From the NCBI GenBank assembly GCA_904418995.1, contig CAJFQF010000006.1, positions 62,001 to 126,000 of the forward strand: DNA of 64,000 nt, in the 5' to 3' direction. Of the stretch, positions 51,519-59,969 are shown piece after piece. Source of the stretch: Heritagella_A intestinalis. Lineage in GTDB: Bacteria; Bacillota; Clostridia; Oscillospirales; Acutalibacteraceae. Numbering within the stretch: the first letter of the stretch is position 1; each line of letters starts with the position of its first letter. The translations under genes and the position numbers were made by a program. Below the pieces are notes generated by a model that saw only the letters and a list, made by a program, of their open reading frames with translations, was not told the DNA's origin and did no database searches.

Positions 51519-52430
51519 GTGAAAATCTATCAGGAAAACGACTTTTATATGATACGGGACTCTATTTCGGAAACCCAGCAGGAAACCTTCCAACACGGGG
51601 ACGGCCGTTTTCCCTGCGCCAGTTACCTGGACCAATATTGCAGCGGCCGGGAAGCCTATCCCTGGCATTGGCACGATGACTGGGAAATTGCCTATGTGGA
51701 GCAGGGGACTGTGCGTGCTTGTGTCAATGACCAGCAGGTCTTGTTGCAAGAGGGGGATGGGATTTTCATCAACCGGCGGGTGCTGCACACCTTTTCCATG
51801 GCAGGGGAAACGGAAGTGCGGATGCCCAACATCCTGTTTGACCCGGTTTTGCTGTACGGTTCCCGGGAAAGCGTTTACTGGGAGAAATATGTGAAGCCCT
51901 TGGCCCTGTCCAAGGGGTTTACCCATGAGGTTTTCCGGCGGCAGGCGCCGTGGCAGGCGGAAATCCTGGGGCAGGCGGAGCGGGCCTTTTCCCTGCTGAC
52001 AGCGGAGGACTACGGTTATGAGCTCCGGGTCCGGGCTGCCCTCTCGGAGATTTTTTTGATTCTGACCCGGCACATACCGGATTTGGGGAACACCGAAGCC
52101 AAAAGCCAAACGGAAATGGACCGCATCCGCCAGATGCTGTCGTTTATCCAGCTCCATTATACAGAACCGGTTTCCGTGCAGCAGATTGCAGACAGCGCCT
52201 TCATCAGCCGCCGGGAGTGTATGCGCTCCTTCCAACGGGTTTTGGGCACCTCCCCCATCCAGTACGTCATTGATTTGCGGCTTCGGAAGGCCAAGCAGCT
52301 TTTGCTGGAAACGAATTTCCCGGTCATGGAGATTGGGGCCCGCTGCGGCTTTCCAGATCAGAGCTATTTCACCCGGGTTTTCCGGGAAAAGACTGGGGTT
52401 TCCCCAGGGAAATTCCGGAAATCCAGGTGA
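51519..52430 (+). CDS. AraC-family regulator
   Basis: 303 aa. Cupin part YPWHWHDDWEIAYVEQGTV and GDGIFINRRVLHTF; HTH part VSVQQIADSAFISRRECMRSFQRVLGTSP and ARCGFPDQSYFTRVFREKTGVSPGKFR. Starts with GTG after GAGAGG. Divergent from the MFS gene, its probable target. Confidence 0.88.
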   Translation: MKIYQENDFYMIRDSISETQQETFQHGDGRFPCASYLDQYCSGREAYPWHWHDDWEIAYVEQGTVRACVNDQQVLLQEGDGIFINRRVLHTFSMAGETEVRMPNILFDPVLLYGSRESVYWEKYVKPLALSKGFTHEVFRRQAPWQAEILGQAERAFSLLTAEDYGYELRVRAALSEIFLILTRHIPDLGNTEAKSQTEMDRIRQMLSFIQLHYTEPVSVQQIADSAFISRRECMRSFQRVLGTSPIQYVIDLRLRKAKQLLLETNFPVMEIGARCGFPDQSYFTRVFREKTGVSPGKFRKSR

Positions 52431-52940
52431 CTACCGGCCGGTACACTTTTCAAACCCCCATTCCCGGAAAGTGAGAGAGGCGTCAATTTCTTCCAGATAG
52501 AAGCCCTCCGCCTGTGTAAAGCCGTTTTTGCAGTAGAGCCGGACGGCGGGTTCGTTGTAGTCCACCACAAAGAGCCGTACCGAGCCGGCCCCCAGGGAGC
52601 CGGCCAGCTCCACGGCTTTTTGCAGGGCCAAAGAGCCCAGACCCCTGCGCAGATGATGGATATTCACCCCCAGCCGGTCCAGATAGAGGGCCTGGCCGCC
52701 ATACTTCCACGATATAGCGCTGATTCCCGGATGGGCGCTGCACAAAGCAAAGGCTGCGAGAATCTCCCCGGCACCCTCTAAAATATACAGGCGGCTGTCG
52801 GCAATGTCCTCTGTCAGGGCGCAGACGGGATACACGTCATCCCAGATTTGCAGGCCGGTTTCCTCCATGTGGGCGACGATTTTTCCATAAACCTCCCGGA
52901 GCTGGGGCAGGTCTTCTGGTGTTGCCAGTCTCAGATGCAT
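52431..52940 (-). CDS. GNAT acetyltransferase
   Basis: 169 aa. HLRLATPEDLPQLREVYGKIV, LYLDRLGVNIHHLRRGLGSLALQKAVELA (acetyl-CoA loop, slightly degenerate) and NEPAVRLYCKNGF. Substrate unknown. Its TAG stop abuts the stop of the AraC gene; it is a separate convergent unit. Confidence 0.85.
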   Translation of the reverse strand: MHLRLATPEDLPQLREVYGKIVAHMEETGLQIWDDVYPVCALTEDIADSRLYILEGAGEILAAFALCSAHPGISAISWKYGGQALYLDRLGVNIHHLRRGLGSLALQKAVELAGSLGAGSVRLFVVDYNEPAVRLYCKNGFTQAEGFYLEEIDASLTFREWGFEKCTGR

Positions 52941-53047
52941 CGAAATGCGCCTCCTTTGATGAAAAGCTGCCGCTTGCGGATAACAGCGGCTTGTTTGCTT
53001 ATGATACGGGATTTTCCAAAGTAAGTCAAATAAAAAGCAAAAGGGGC

Positions 53048-53076
53048 TTGACGGTCCAACAGGAATATGCTATTAT
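53048..53076 (+). promoter_or_regulatory. Promoter of the DUF2325-DUF3793-flavodoxin operon
   Basis: TTGACG, 17 bases, TATTAT, directly followed by the first GTTAG-N6-CTAAC box, so a bound repressor would cover the start point. Confidence 0.75.
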
Positions 53077-53078
53077 GA

Positions 53079-53094
53079 GTTAGCAAAGACTAAC
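53079..53094 (+). promoter_or_regulatory. Operator 1, GTTAG-N6-CTAAC
   Basis: Perfect 5-bp inverted repeat with a 6-base centre (CAAAGA), just after the -10 box. The TTAG/CTAA arms resemble DtxR/IdeR/MntR-type boxes. Confidence 0.6.
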
Positions 53095-53107
53095 CGAGTC
53101 CCCAATA

Positions 53108-53130
53108 AAGCCTTAGCAAGGCTTCTTTTT
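53108..53130 (+). terminator. Terminator-like hairpin in the leader
   Basis: AAGCCTT-AGC-AAGGCTT, a perfect 7-bp stem followed by CTTTTT. It lies after the promoter and before the gene, so it would act as an attenuator rather than an end. Confidence 0.5.
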
Positions 53131-53140
53131 ATGGCTAATA

Positions 53141-53156
53141 GTTAGATATAACTAAC
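53141..53156 (+). promoter_or_regulatory. Operator 2, GTTAG-N6-CTAAC
   Basis: Second perfect copy (centre ATATAA), 62 bases after the first, about six DNA turns, ending 28 bases before the DUF2325 ATG. Confidence 0.6.
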
Positions 53157-53184
53157 CAACAAACCGCAAAGGGAGGAATTTACG

Positions 53185-53478
53185 ATGAGCGTGGTGATCG
53201 TCGGCGGCAATGAGCGGATGGTTTGCCAGTATGAGGACGTTTGTAAAAGCTATGGCTGCAAGGCCAAGGTGTTTGTCAAGGAGAACGGCACCCTGAAAAA
53301 GAAACTGGGCACGCCGGATCTGCTGATCCTGTTTATCAACACCGTTTCCCATAAGATGGTCATCAGCGCTTCTCAGGAGGCCAAGCGCAACCGGGTGCCC
53401 ATTGCCCGGGTACACACCAGCAGTATTTCCGCCCTGGAAAAGCTCCTGTGCCAGCACTGCGGCTGCCGGAAGGTGTGA
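53185..53478 (+). CDS. DUF2325 protein
   Basis: 97 aa. MSVVIVGGNERM opens a Rossmann-like fold; the end has CQHCGC, a possible metal site. DUF2325 proteins commonly lie with iron-transport or redox genes in Clostridia; their role is unknown. AAGGGAGG before the ATG. First gene of the operon; the next starts after four bases. Confidence 0.88.
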   Translation: MSVVIVGGNERMVCQYEDVCKSYGCKAKVFVKENGTLKKKLGTPDLLILFINTVSHKMVISASQEAKRNRVPIARVHTSSISALEKLLCQHCGCRKV

Positions 53479-53482
53479 GCCT

Positions 53483-54034
53483 ATGATGGAAAAATTGCTC
53501 ATTGAAAACTGCGCTCCCACCCTGGCCAACCTGAAGACCGCCAGCCTGTTTACCGTGCCGGTGGAGAACCCGGCAGAATGGCAGAAGGCTCTGACTCGGT
53601 GGCGGGGCATCCTGGGAGGCAAAGGCGTCTCCCTGGAGGTGCTGCGGGATACGGGAAAAACCCGCCTTTTGTATGTTTATCGGGAAAGCCGTCTGGCTCG
53701 GGACCTTTCCCACGGGCTGGCCCGCTGTATCCTCTGCGGGTGCGGGTATGCCGGTTTTGGCGTAGAAGAAGCGCTGGACACCCTGAAAAGTCGGATTGCC
53801 CGGGAAGGGGATTTCCCCCACGAAATCGGCCTGTTTTTGGGGTATCCCCCGGAGGATGTGGAAGGCTTTATGAAGCATCGCGGCCGCAACTGCAAGTGCG
53901 TGGGATGCTGGAAGGTCTACGGGGACGAAGAGGGCGCTGTGCGGCAGTTTGCCCGGTTCAAAAAGTGCCGGGACGTGTATCTGCGCCTGTTCCACGGCGG
54001 GCGGAGCCTTTGGCAGCTCACCGTGGCCTCATAA
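53483..54034 (+). CDS. DUF3793 protein
   Basis: 183 aa. LLIENCAPTLANLKTASLF at the N-terminus and FPHEIGLFLGYPPEDVEGFMKHRGRNCKCVGCWKVYGDE in the middle are typical of DUF3793, a Cys-containing family often beside flavodoxin and Feo genes in Firmicutes. Function unknown. Starts ATGATG directly after the DUF2325 stop. Confidence 0.85.
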   Translation: MMEKLLIENCAPTLANLKTASLFTVPVENPAEWQKALTRWRGILGGKGVSLEVLRDTGKTRLLYVYRESRLARDLSHGLARCILCGCGYAGFGVEEALDTLKSRIAREGDFPHEIGLFLGYPPEDVEGFMKHRGRNCKCVGCWKVYGDEEGAVRQFARFKKCRDVYLRLFHGGRSLWQLTVAS

Positions 54035-54106
54035 CGTTGGATTACCACAGCGGGAAACCGCATGGGCTTTTAAAATTTATACTTACCGTAAAGGAGACGA
54101 AGAACC

Positions 54107-54529
54107 ATGAGTAAAGTAGCAGTAGTATATTGGAGCGGCACCGGCAACACCCAGGCCATGGCGGACGCAGTGGCCGCCGGGGCCCAGGAGGCCGGCGCAG
54201 AGGTGCAGGTGCTGGAGGCCTCCTCTTTTGGGGCCGACCAGATGGACGCTTATGACGCGGTGGCCTTTGGCTGCCCCTCTATGGGTTCGGAGCAGCTGGA
54301 AGAAAGCGAGTTCGAGCCCATGTTCACCGACTGCGAGGCGAAGCTCTCCGGCAAGAAAATCGCCCTTTTTGGCTCCTATGGCTGGGGCGACGGCGAATGG
54401 ATGCGCAACTGGGAGCAGACCTGCACCGATGACGGCGCGGTTTTGGCCTGCGACAGCGTTATCTGCAACGAGGCCCCGGACGATGATGCCGTGGAAGCCT
54501 GCAAGGCCCTGGGCAAAGCCCTGGCATAA
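54107..54529 (+). CDS. Flavodoxin
   Basis: 140 aa. The FMN phosphate loop is SGTGNTQAMA and the isoalloxazine loops are GCPSMGSEQLEE and GSYGWGDGEWM, as in clostridial short-chain flavodoxins. It replaces ferredoxin when iron is scarce, which fits the likely metal-responsive operator of this operon. AAGGAG precedes the ATG. Confidence 0.95.
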   Translation: MSKVAVVYWSGTGNTQAMADAVAAGAQEAGAEVQVLEASSFGADQMDAYDAVAFGCPSMGSEQLEESEFEPMFTDCEAKLSGKKIALFGSYGWGDGEWMRNWEQTCTDDGAVLACDSVICNEAPDDDAVEACKALGKALA

Positions 54530-54592
54530 TTTTCGAGTATAAGGCGGGGGCCTGCTCTTCCCCCGACAGAATATGTTCATTTCCTCAACGCA

Positions 54593-54620
54593 ATGCCCGG
54601 TGGAAGCGCCCACCGGGCAT
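54593..54620 (+). terminator. Hairpin after the flavodoxin gene
   Basis: ATGCCCGGTGG and CCACCGGGCAT pair over 11 bp; the following T content is weak, so it may be an mRNA 3' stabiliser. Confidence 0.5.
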
Positions 54621-54654
54621 TTGCAGGTTCGGGACTGGTCCTCCCAGAAATCAC

Positions 54655-54698
54655 AAAACGGCTTCCAGGCACTGTCTGCCGGAAGCCGTTTTGCTGTT
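54655..54698. terminator. Bidirectional terminator
   Basis: AAAACGGCTTCC and GGAAGCCGTTTT pair over 12 bp, followed by GCTGTTT; between the convergent flavodoxin and P-type ATPase genes. Confidence 0.85.
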
Positions 54699-54720
54699 TA
54701 TGTAAGAGAGAAGGATGCCA

Positions 54721-57339
54721 TTACTTTTTGTGCCGGATTAGGCCAATGGCCTTGGCGATTTCCATAACCACAAAGGGGGCGATAATCAGGCCCAAGCCCG
54801 CCAGATAGAGCTGCCAGGGCAGGATGACCAAGCCGAAAGCTACATTGGCCGGGGTGAACAGCACCAGGGCTACCAGCACCAGGGAACACAGGGCCGCCCA
54901 GTTGAGCTTGTGGTTGCTGAAGGGGCCGATATGGAACAGGGAATGTTCCGAACGCATATTGAAGGCCTGCACAATCTGGGTCAGGGCCAGCACCATAAAG
55001 GCCAGGGTCTGGCCGCCGGCCAGAGAGCCGGTGTAGCTTTCGCCAATGACAAAGGCGCACAGGGAGAGGAAGCCGAAAAGCAGGCCCTGGAGGCACACCT
55101 GGATGCCCAGGCCGTGGGCGAAGAGCCCTTCATGCTTGGAGCGGGGCTTTTGCTTCATCACGTCGTCCTCTACCGCTTCCATGCCCAGGGCAATGGCCGG
55201 CAGGCTGTCGGTAACCAGGTTAATCCACAAAAGCTGCATGGACAGCAGGGGCGTTTTGCGCCAGAGAATCATGGCGAAAAATACCGTGAGAACCTCGCCG
55301 ATGTTGGTGCCCAGCAGGAAGCCCACTACCTTGCGGATGTTGGCGTAGATGCCGCGGCCTTCCCGGACAGCGTCCACAATGGTGGCGAAATTGTCGTCGG
55401 TGAGGGTCATGTCCGCCGCGCCCTTGGCCACATCGGTGCCGGTGATGCCCATGGCGCAGCCGATGTCGGCGGCCTTCAGGGCCGGGGCGTCGTTGACGCC
55501 GTCGCCGGTCATGGCCACTACCTGCTCCTTGCGCTGCCAGGCCTTCACAATGCGGATCTTATTTTCCGGGGAAACACGGGCATATACGGCGATATGCTCC
55601 ACTTCCTGGTCCAGCTGTTCCTCGCTCATGGCGTCCAGCTCTGTGCCGGTGATGGCCTTGTCCTCCTCGGTGAGGATGCCCAGCTCCTCGGCAATGGCCG
55701 AAGCTGTCACCACATGGTCGCCGGTAATCATCACGGGCTTAATGCCGGCCTGCCGGCAGGTAGCTACCGCCACCTTTACCTCCGGACGGGGCGGGTCGAT
55801 CATGCCCACCAGGCCCAGGAAAATCAAGTCGTTTTCCAGCTCTTCGGGGGTGGGATTGGCCGGAACCTGCTCCAGCTCTTTATAAGCGATAGCCAGCACC
55901 CGCAGGGCGTTGGCGCTCATTTGGTCGTTGATTTTCCGGGCGGTCTCAATGTCCCCCTGGACGCACTTGGAGGCCATCACATCAAAAGCGCCCTTGACAA
56001 TGGCGATGGTCTTGCCCCCTACCCGGTTGACGCTGGTCATGAGCTTCCGGTCGGAGTCAAAGGGGATTTCCGCCAGACGGGGATACTCCTTGTGGAGCTT
56101 TTCCTGGGAAATGCCGTTTTTGTGGGCGGCCACCAAAATGGAGGTCTCGGTGGGGTCGCCGATGTGCTGCTCGGTGCCGTCCTCTTTGAAGGTGACGGAG
56201 CCGTTGCAGCAGAGAGCGCCGGTTTCCAGCAGGGCCCGGATCTCCGGGGAATTTTCCGTGCTGATGTCTTCCGGCTCCTTGGCGCCGTCCCGCCAGGCCT
56301 TGACCAAAGTCATGCGGTTCTGGGTCAGGGTGCCGGTTTTATCGGAGCAGATGACAGAGGCGCTGCCCAAAGTCTCTACGGCGGGCAGCCGGCGGATCAG
56401 GGCGTTTTTCTTGACCATCCGCTGTACGCCGATGGCCAGTACAATGGTGACGATAGCCGGCAGGCCTTCGGGAATGGCGGAAACCGCCAGGGAAACGGCC
56501 GTCATGAAGATTTCCAGGACTTCCATGCCGCTGAGCAGGCCCACCACAAAGATAATGGCGCAGGCGGCCAGGGCCACGATGCCCAGATATTTGCCCAGCT
56601 GGGCCAGTTTCTGCTGCAAGGGGGTTTGGGTCTCCTCTTCCCCTTCCAGCAAGCCGGCGATTTTGCCCATTTCCGTATCCATGCCGGTGCCGGTAACCAC
56701 GGCGGTGGCGGTGCCATAGGTGACGCTGCACCCGGAGAACACCATGTTGCTCCGGTCGCCTAAAGGAGCGTTTTCATCCACTTGGGCATCGGCGTCCTTT
56801 TCCGAGGGGACGGATTCACCGGTGAGGGCGGATTCCTCGCTTTTCAGGCTGGCACTTTGGAGCAGGCGGGCGTCGGCGGGGATAAAGTCGCCGGCTTCCA
56901 GGCGGATAATGTCCCCGGGCACCAGCTGGGAAGCGTCAATTACCGTCTCCTTGCCGCCCCGGATGACCCGGGCGTGGGGCGCGGAGAGGTTTTTCAGGGC
57001 GTCCAGGGCTTTTTCCGCTTTGCTTTCCTGCACCATACCCATAATGGCGTTGAGAATGACGATGAGCAGGATCAATACCGGCTCAAAGAACTCCATGGGG
57101 TCCCCTTCCACGCAGGCGATGACAAAGGAGACGGCGGCAGCCAGGAGCAGGATGAGGATCATGACGTCCTTAAACTGCTCGATAAAGCGCTGGAGATTGG
57201 TCTTTTTCTTCTTTTCCTTGAGCTTGTTGGGGCCGTGCTTTTCCAACAGCGCGGCGGCCTGCTCCGGAGAGAGGCCCTGTTGGGCGTTGGAAGAAAGGGC
57301 CTGTAAAACGGCATCCTTTCCTTGACTGTGGGGTGACAA
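54721..57339 (-). CDS. Calcium-type P-type ATPase (PMCA/SERCA-like)
   Basis: 872 aa. SPEQAAALLEKHGPNKL is the cation ATPase N-domain; LTGESVPSEK (actuator), PEGLPAIV (transport-site helix M4), CSDKTGTLTQN (phosphorylated Asp), MTGDGVNDAPALKAADIG (hinge) and ten membrane helices are present. PEGLPA and the M6 region NLVTDSLPAIALGME fit Ca2+ (PacL-like) export. TTG start after GGGAGG. It has its own promoter and a palindrome at the -10. Confidence 0.93.
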   Translation of the reverse strand: MSPHSQGKDAVLQALSSNAQQGLSPEQAAALLEKHGPNKLKEKKKKTNLQRFIEQFKDVMILILLLAAAVSFVIACVEGDPMEFFEPVLILLIVILNAIMGMVQESKAEKALDALKNLSAPHARVIRGGKETVIDASQLVPGDIIRLEAGDFIPADARLLQSASLKSEESALTGESVPSEKDADAQVDENAPLGDRSNMVFSGCSVTYGTATAVVTGTGMDTEMGKIAGLLEGEEETQTPLQQKLAQLGKYLGIVALAACAIIFVVGLLSGMEVLEIFMTAVSLAVSAIPEGLPAIVTIVLAIGVQRMVKKNALIRRLPAVETLGSASVICSDKTGTLTQNRMTLVKAWRDGAKEPEDISTENSPEIRALLETGALCCNGSVTFKEDGTEQHIGDPTETSILVAAHKNGISQEKLHKEYPRLAEIPFDSDRKLMTSVNRVGGKTIAIVKGAFDVMASKCVQGDIETARKINDQMSANALRVLAIAYKELEQVPANPTPEELENDLIFLGLVGMIDPPRPEVKVAVATCRQAGIKPVMITGDHVVTASAIAEELGILTEEDKAITGTELDAMSEEQLDQEVEHIAVYARVSPENKIRIVKAWQRKEQVVAMTGDGVNDAPALKAADIGCAMGITGTDVAKGAADMTLTDDNFATIVDAVREGRGIYANIRKVVGFLLGTNIGEVLTVFFAMILWRKTPLLSMQLLWINLVTDSLPAIALGMEAVEDDVMKQKPRSKHEGLFAHGLGIQVCLQGLLFGFLSLCAFVIGESYTGSLAGGQTLAFMVLALTQIVQAFNMRSEHSLFHIGPFSNHKLNWAALCSLVLVALVLFTPANVAFGLVILPWQLYLAGLGLIIAPFVVMEIAKAIGLIRHKK

Positions 57340-57416
57340 TGTAGATTCCTCCCATAAAATGTTTTGGGCCTTGCTTGTATAAGCGGCACAAACAAGGCGT
57401 AGGGTAACAAAAGAGT

Positions 57417-57431
57417 TACAATACGATTGTA
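57417..57431 (-). promoter_or_regulatory. 15-bp palindrome over the ATPase -10 box
   Basis: TACAAT-ACG-ATTGTA, arms fully complementary. One arm is the -10 hexamer itself, so a bound protein would block the promoter. Confidence 0.5.
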
Positions 57432-57454
57432 TCGGGCTTTGGAGGCGTAGTCAA
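57426..57454 (-). promoter_or_regulatory. Promoter of the calcium-type ATPase
   Basis: Reverse strand TTGACT, 17 bases, TACAAT, giving a leader of about 80 bases. Confidence 0.7.
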
Positions 57455-57494
57455 TAGCCTGGGACAGAAAATGGGAAAAGCCTTCCCTTTTCTT

Positions 57495-57527
57495 CACGCA
57501 AAAGCGGCCGGCAAAACTGCCGGCCGC
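57495..57527 (-). terminator. Terminator of the small-gene unit
   Basis: GCGGCCGGCA and TGCCGGCCGC, a perfect 10-bp stem; on the reverse strand followed by TTTTGCGT. Confidence 0.8.
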
Positions 57528-57549
57528 CTCTGTTTCGATGAGGGCAGGG

Positions 57550-57741
57550 TTACATCATGTGTTCCTCGCAGGCGTTATCCACCACGCGGACGCCCATTTT
57601 TTCCCGGGAAGGGGTCAGGTCCTTGCGGATCCCAGTGCTGTCATAGGCAGGGCAGATGGCCCGTTCCGGGTCCATCCGGGGACATTCTCCCTTGGGGTCT
57701 TTCCCGGCGAAGGTCTTTTTGGAGGTCTTTCGAGTTTTCAA
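57550..57741 (-). CDS. Small protein of unknown function (63 aa)
   Basis: 63 aa with a basic N-terminus, then GECPRMDPERAICPAYDSTGIRKDLTPSREKMGVRVVDNACEEHMM, including three Cys, of which two are in CP pairs. I do not recognise a family. Support for it being real: GGGGTG at the right distance from TTG 57741, codon use like its neighbours and a strong terminator right after it. An upstream GTG at 57750 is the other possible start. It follows the Smr gene by about 54 bases. Confidence 0.5.
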   Translation of the reverse strand: MKTRKTSKKTFAGKDPKGECPRMDPERAICPAYDSTGIRKDLTPSREKMGVRVVDNACEEHMM

Positions 57742-57794
57742 CACTTTCACCCCGGTCTGTGGAAATTCCCGCCGGCCTGAAAGCCTGCGGGCTG

Positions 57795-58100
57795 TTAGTA
57801 TTTCCGGCGGGGCGGAGCTTTATGCTTGCCAGTGGCGGCGGCTTTGGGCTCTTTTAGAAGAATCCGGGTCTGGCCCTGGTTCAGAGAGAGGAGCTTTGTC
57901 TGGATGCGGGGGTGCTTGAGCTGGGTACGCACCATGTCCCGCAGGACCGTGCCCCGGCTGTAGCCGTGGATAACCACCACTTCCCGAACCTGGGGGTCCA
58001 CATGGGAGAGGAGGTGTTCCAGCCGGGCCTTGGCGTCGGTGGCCATGAGGCCGTGGATATCGACTTCTACCACCGTGGGGGAGGGTTTGGTGACTTTCAT
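57795..58100 (-). CDS. Stand-alone Smr-domain protein
   Basis: 101 aa. VDIHGLMATDAKARLEHLL and VVIHGYSRGTVLRDMVRTQL are the Smr (MutS2 C-terminal) motifs, with DxH and the HGxxxG loop. Stand-alone Smr proteins nick or bind nucleic acids. GAAGG lies upstream of the ATG. First gene of the unit with the 63-aa ORF. Confidence 0.88.
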   Translation of the reverse strand: MKVTKPSPTVVEVDIHGLMATDAKARLEHLLSHVDPQVREVVVIHGYSRGTVLRDMVRTQLKHPRIQTKLLSLNQGQTRILLKEPKAAATGKHKAPPRRKY

Positions 58101-58189
58101 GGAGAGGGCCTTCTTTCAATAAAATCAGTCTGCCGGTAAAAATAAAACAGGAAACATAACTTTTGATATTTTTTTCCTCTGGTTTATGA

Positions 58190-58195
58190 TATAAT
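58190..58195 (+). promoter_or_regulatory. Probable -10 box upstream of the 391-aa gene
   Basis: TATAAT after TATGA; no convincing -35 at the right distance. The next 145 bases to the ATG hold no other feature I can support. Confidence 0.35.
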
Positions 58196-58340
58196 CAGGA
58201 TACAGCAACCTGTTTGCACACCGGAAAGGGGCGGCGGTTGGCCGCAGCTTTCTCTGGCAGCGGAAGAGGAAAATTTTCTTATCAACTTTATCAATCAGTA
58301 TACAGGAAACTTTGAACCGGAACAAGGGGGCATAACGGCA

Positions 58341-59516
58341 ATGACCGTGGTGGATATTCGGAATATCGTGACAGACAGCAATGTGGAGCTGATTTCCATC
58401 AGCCCCTCTACCATCTATTATGCGGAAGAAAAACAGGAAGAAGGGCACCGGAGCCTGTTTATTTTGGAATATAACCGGGAGACCAGCCGGGAGCGGATTA
58501 TCGCCAATTATTTTCTCACCCGGCCCTCCTTTGTCCAGCACTACTTTGATTTTCCCGAGGAAATCCTCATCGTCATGGAAAACGGCGGCAGCACCGTGTG
58601 GCTTTTGAGCCTGGACAAGGCAACCGGCGAGGAAAAAGCGTTGGAGGAAATCCATTTTGTAGGGGGATTTTTCGGCTGTAAGGCCCTGGACGAGCGCCAT
58701 GTGCTCTTTTATACCTGTGAAAACGAAAAGCACCGGGAGCAGTTCCGGGAATATCAACGGGCTACAGGCCTCTCCCAGGTGGCCTGCCTGTATGATTTGC
58801 AGGAGCACCGGTATGTCTATGTCCGGGATCTGCGCATCTGCGGCCTGGAACCGGAAAACCTGATCCCCTATGAGGCCGGCGGGGAGAAAAAGCTGCTGAT
58901 TCTTCAGCCCCACGGCAGCGAGGAGGAAAAAGAGCACTGTTACCGCAACCGCCGCTGGCTGGGAGACGGCGTGGAGGATGTGGTTTGGCTCTGTTCGGTG
59001 GAGAAGTTCCTGGAGGGCATCCGGGCCGGGGAGGCCCGCCTGCCTTTGCAGCGGGTTCTCAGCGCGGGAACAGACGGCCTGCTGCGGTTTGCCGGCATGG
59101 ACGAATACAACCTGTATTTCCGCGCCAAGTATTTCCCCACCGGGGACCAGCGCATCTGCGCGGTGAGCAAGGCTACTGTGCGCAAGGCCGTAGTAGCAGA
59201 CCTGAACCTGAAGCCCGACGAAGGCCCCGCTTCCTTTTTTATTGATATGGACGCGGCCCAGGTATTCCGGGTGGAAGAGCTGGAGGACGGCTACCACATT
59301 ACCGGCGCTTTGAACACGGCGGTGGACGCCTATTACCCCAAGGAGCTGGGGGATTTCGTGTGCTGCATGGAGGACCGGTTTATTGTGGCCCGGTATGTGA
59401 TGAGCGACCAGAGCGATACCTTCACCTTCTATTCGGTGTTTGACTGCAAAACCGGCAAACAGCAGAGCTATGAGTGCAGCTGTGTGGTGAACGGCAATAC
59501 CGTAGTGCTGTATTAA
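58341..59516 (+). CDS. Unknown 391-aa protein
   Basis: 391 aa, soluble, no signal or membrane segment. Repeated short beta-type blades (for example LFILEYNRETSRERIIANYF, VWLLSLDKATGEEKALEEI, NLYFRAKYFPTGDQRICAVSK, FTFYSVFDCKTGKQQSYEC) suggest a beta-propeller-like scaffold, but I recognise no family. ATG 58341 has an AGGGGG ribosome site. It precedes the Trp T-box unit without a visible terminator. Confidence 0.7.
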   Translation: MTVVDIRNIVTDSNVELISISPSTIYYAEEKQEEGHRSLFILEYNRETSRERIIANYFLTRPSFVQHYFDFPEEILIVMENGGSTVWLLSLDKATGEEKALEEIHFVGGFFGCKALDERHVLFYTCENEKHREQFREYQRATGLSQVACLYDLQEHRYVYVRDLRICGLEPENLIPYEAGGEKKLLILQPHGSEEEKEHCYRNRRWLGDGVEDVVWLCSVEKFLEGIRAGEARLPLQRVLSAGTDGLLRFAGMDEYNLYFRAKYFPTGDQRICAVSKATVRKAVVADLNLKPDEGPASFFIDMDAAQVFRVEELEDGYHITGALNTAVDAYYPKELGDFVCCMEDRFIVARYVMSDQSDTFTFYSVFDCKTGKQQSYECSCVVNGNTVVLY

Positions 59517-59599
59517 AGGATTTGCGGCTGGCTTTTGATGTTTTTTCTGTATTTTCCCCTTTTTTACGCGGTTCCTTTATCAAAAAATCCGAAAAACTA

Positions 59600-59628
59600 T
59601 TGACAACCTCTGGGGAGCGGCGTATAAT
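59600..59628 (+). promoter_or_regulatory. Consensus promoter of the T-box/trpB unit
   Basis: TTGACA, 17 bases, TATAAT, a perfect sigma-A match. Confidence 0.88.
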
Positions 59629-59634
59629 AGGAGC

Positions 59635-59915
59635 AAATAAACCAAACCGATGAGTAAGAGTAGTACGCGCAGAGGAAATCCTCTTCAGAGAGCCGGGGCA
59701 GGTGGAAGCCCGGCGTGGATGGCTGTGCGGAATGGACTTACGAGGGCCGGGTGAGCGCTGGAAAGCGGGTAGCCTGGGACGGGAACTCCACCCGTTATCA
59801 AGGGAGCATGCATGATGGTGCATGGAGCGAGTGGGCGGAAATTCCGCCAAACCGGGTGGTACCGCAGGAGTGAATGGCTCTTGTCCCTGTAAACAGGGGC
59901 AAGGGCCTTTTTTGT
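59635..59915 (+). ncRNA. Tryptophan T-box leader
   Basis: The T-box sequence GGGTGGTACCGC is at 59854-59865. Stem I closes with GTAAG (59654-59658) and CTTAC (59737-59741); just before the 3' strand is the specifier TGG (59733-59735) followed by A, which reads tRNA-Trp. A terminator follows at 59876-59913 (GGCTCTTGTCCCTG / CAGGGGCAAGGGCC, T7). Uncharged tRNA-Trp binding would stabilise the antiterminator and switch on the gene behind. Confidence 0.92.
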
Positions 59916-59969
59916 TGGCCCACTTCCATCACTGTGAAATATTATGATTTTGAAAGGAGCATCCCCATT

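Noticed and set aside
54910..56763. A 617-codon forward ORF opposite the P-type ATPase
   Set aside because: Antisense of a gene with all P-type ATPase motifs; no promoter or ribosome site.
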